Source: Gemmatimonadales bacterium (GTDB lineage: Bacteria; Gemmatimonadota; Gemmatimonadetes; Gemmatimonadales; GWC2-71-9). Taken from it: DNA of 57,600 nucleotides. Position numbers and translations under genes: made by a program. The notes beneath the pieces are model-generated. The model searched no databases and was not told the DNA's origin. It saw only the letters and a list, made by a program, of their open reading frames with translations. Positions 55,691-57,600 of this stretch are shown in pieces. The stretch covers positions 1 through 57,600 of the forward strand of contig WVYX01000273.1 in NCBI GenBank assembly GCA_011772755.1, given 5' to 3'. Positions within the stretch are counted from its first letter, which is position 1. Every line of letters starts with the position of its first letter.

Positions 55691-57600
55691 TCACCGATGG
55701 CCTTCGAGCCACGGTCGGTAGCTCTCGTAGGAATGAATCGCGAACCCATACAGACTCTCGAAGTGTTGAAGTTCCGAGGCTGTCTGTTCGATCACGCCCT
55801 TGAGTTCGCTCGGGCTGTACCGGGCAAACGACAACTTGCTCGATGGCACGTCTGTCGCCCGCGCTTCCCTCAGGATCACGGTCCCCGTCGTCGTCTTCCG
55901 CCGCCCGCCGAGCCGGTCCCACGCCTCCTCCGCGATCCAGTTGACACGCGCCCGCTCGTCGTCGATCTGCTCGACGACCACCCATGAGCCGCCCGACCCC
56001 TGGGAGCTGAACGAAAGATCAGTCTCGTCCGGTAGCTCGACGGTCTCGAGACCGAGAAAGACTCGCTTCCCTACGCGCGCCGCATACCGCAGCTCGTCCT
56101 GTGCTTGTGCGATCGTCCCATCGGCGCCGTATGCCTGCGTTCGGTAATCCATGATGCCCACGTTGTCCACGATGTCGATGATCAGCTCGCTCACAGGCCG
56201 CCCTTCCACGTCCGCCACCATCTCGAAGAACTCGTTTCGTTCGTCAAACCACGCTGGTATATCGACCCCGTACACGAGACCGGCCTGTGCCGCCAATTCT
56301 TGAGATGCGGCCACAATCGAGAGGTATTGCTGCAGTATCTGCGTGCGGCGCACCCCACCGAATCCTGGCAGGAGGTAGGGCTCGATGTCGTGTCGAATGC
56401 CGTCGAACCGCTCGGCGGGCTGGCTCTCCCGATTGTACTGCGTAATGCTTTGGATCGTCGCGATGACCTGCCCATGCCATTCCGGGAGGCTGAACCGCGG
56501 ATCCCCATCCAAAGCGTGCACCGCCACCCCAGCGGCGTCGAGCTCGGCGATGAGCGGGCGCAGGCGTTCTCGATCCCACGAGATCGTCCACCGTTCGTTG
56601 ACGTGCTCTGCCTCATACGGCAGTTGCAGGAACAGATCAGTGATGCCCTCGGTGCGGCAAAACTGCACGAGGCGTTGACGCGCGTCCGGACCACTCGTAA
56701 CCGCTGGAGTCTCCCAGAGCCACATCGCTTGTCTCAACGATCTGCCCAGCTCCTCGGGCCCGCTGGCCGTGGGTATTGGGGCGTCGCGGTGGGTCGTGAA
56801 GGCAATGTCCTTGAGGAATATCCGCCCCCGTCCTTCCCCCTTCGTCAGGAAGACGAGGCTGGCCAGTTCTCGCCCGTTCAATCCGGGAGGCCACTTGTCG
56901 CGGGGAACCCACGCGCGCTGCCACGTCTTCTCCACACGTCCAGCACCGAGGAACGACGCAACGTCCCCCATTGGCAGCGATTCTTCTCGCTGCTCCCACG
57001 CGCGATCGGCAATGTGCAGCGCCAGGTCCTCCCCTCCGCGCTCGCCGCGAATGGCGAACGTGAGGTATGCGAACGGACTGGCGTCGAAGAGCACCCGTTC
57101 CGTGGGATGTCGTTTGAAATCGAAGAGGTGAATCCAAAATCCGGCGTAGCTCCGAGCCGCCTTGTCGTACGAATAGGCCAGGGCCCGGCCGTCATCCGGC
57201 GCACGGGCAATGGAGACCGCCGACATGGACGGCGCCTTGGCAAAGCCACCGAAGTGGCCACCAAGCCGATTGGTGTTGCCCCGGTCGAAATGCCCCAGCA
57301 GAAATACGCCGCCGGTTAGCGGCGGCGTGCGGCGCTGGGGTTCGCTGGGCCATTGGACCACCGGCGTGCGGTGTCGAACGTCATAGATTGCCAGCCTGCT
57401 TCCTCGCCGCTCGTGGATCACGCCCGCGTGCAGGTATCCAATCTCCGAGACATCCGACATGCCCCAGTCGGCCAGCACAATCACTTGGGACGGAAAGACC
57501 TCGGGAGCTGATTGCGCCGCGAGCGACCCAGTCAGGAACCACAGGGTCAGGAGCCAGCCGATGACAGGGGGATGCCGCTCGAGCCACGACCCCGGGCTCA
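55691..57600 (-). CDS. Secreted protein with TIM-barrel glycosidase-like domain (5' end outside window)
   Basis: About 635 residues are visible and the gene continues beyond the right edge; the frame upstream of 57484 stays open and encodes a signal-like helix (GWLLTLWFLTGSLAAQS), so the true start lies just outside. The first half is a beta-sandwich-like region (binding-domain type: GFWIHLFDFKRHPTERVLFD, FLKDIAFTTH). The second half has TIM-barrel features: LRQAMWLWETPAV, GITDLFLQLPYE, LIAELDAAGVAVHALDGDP, FDGIRHDIEPYLLPGFGG, GLVYGVDIPAWFD, NVGIMDYRTQ and RVFLGLETVEL. Acidic residues in HDIEPY and GLETVE could be catalytic. No GH family named with confidence. Confidence 0.75.
   Translation of the reverse strand, partial: SPGSWLERHPPVIGWLLTLWFLTGSLAAQSAPEVFPSQVIVLADWGMSDVSEIGYLHAGVIHERRGSRLAIYDVRHRTPVVQWPSEPQRRTPPLTGGVFLLGHFDRGNTNRLGGHFGGFAKAPSMSAVSIARAPDDGRALAYSYDKAARSYAGFWIHLFDFKRHPTERVLFDASPFAYLTFAIRGERGGEDLALHIADRAWEQREESLPMGDVASFLGAGRVEKTWQRAWVPRDKWPPGLNGRELASLVFLTKGEGRGRIFLKDIAFTTHRDAPIPTASGPEELGRSLRQAMWLWETPAVTSGPDARQRLVQFCRTEGITDLFLQLPYEAEHVNERWTISWDRERLRPLIAELDAAGVAVHALDGDPRFSLPEWHGQVIATIQSITQYNRESQPAERFDGIRHDIEPYLLPGFGGVRRTQILQQYLSIVAASQELAAQAGLVYGVDIPAWFDERNEFFEMVADVEGRPVSELIIDIVDNVGIMDYRTQAYGADGTIAQAQDELRYAARVGKRVFLGLETVELPDETDLSFSSQGSGGSWVVVEQIDDERARVNWIAEEAWDRLGGRRKTTTGTVILREARATDVPSSKLSFARYSPSELKGVIEQTASELQHFESLYGFAIHSYESYRPWLEGHR

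Overview
The window is GC-rich bacterial chromosome that looks like a member of the Gemmatimonadota or a close FCB-group relative. This is inferred from content: a SusC/SusD pair, six-bladed propeller lipoproteins, a PadR regulator, tandem Ser/Thr kinases carrying FlgO-like and TPR domains, a YaiO-type barrel, and a long MoxR/DUF58/VWA operon. No rRNA, tRNA or CRISPR array was seen. Both ends cut genes: purL (eukaryote-like large type) runs off the left edge, and a secreted TIM-barrel-like protein runs off the right edge.

Layout. 1-2.2 kb: purL 5' end, a VapBC toxin-antitoxin pair with a near-perfect operator palindrome, then a palindrome-rich non-coding stretch. 2.2-6 kb: an exported protein, a two-gene organomercurial lyase unit (merB plus a nine-cysteine mini-protein) behind a textbook MerR-type promoter with a 20-bp spacer, a small membrane coiled-coil protein and a lipoprotein. 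6.1-21.2 kb (minus): a nine-gene operon reading DUF4159, VWA membrane protein, degenerate C13/caspase-like protein, TPR-gluzincin protein, second DUF4159, MoxR ATPase, DUF58, BatA-like VWA protein and a giant DUF4175 protein. Most junctions overlap by 1-4 bp. 21.4 kb: a CTAG-ended MITE-like element whose arm also supplies the stop codon of the first DUF4159 gene. 21.5-25.6 kb: queuosine salvage hydrolase, three small membrane genes and an NTF2-like protein. 25.7-33.4 kb: nutrient-uptake region with a propeller lipoprotein, a stand-alone TonB-plug-like lipoprotein, SusD, SusC (with a cloverleaf-like leader RNA candidate and a phased TAGATA array) and PadR with palindromic operators. 33.4-41.1 kb: three tandem paralogous Ser/Thr kinases with shared promoter and leader architecture.

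41.4-49.7 kb: a CapA-like protein, then a minus-strand catabolic cluster: DUF1445 lyase/cyclase, secreted M20 amidohydrolase, a fused APH-type kinase/PLP phospho-lyase, and E1-alpha and E1-beta of a 2-oxoacid dehydrogenase. 49.8-51.8 kb: a lower-GC island holding a periplasmic binding lipoprotein, an orphan ORF and an IS91-type transposase remnant. 52.3-57.6 kb: a TPR-CocE/NonD hydrolase, a YaiO barrel and the partial TIM-barrel protein.

The most unusual items are the kinase array with position-exact shared upstream elements, the MoxR operon with its caspase-like protein lacking the nucleophile, the susC leader RNA, the kinase-phospholyase fusion cluster, and the MerR-controlled minimal merB unit. 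Functions are assigned from motifs read by eye; no database search was run.
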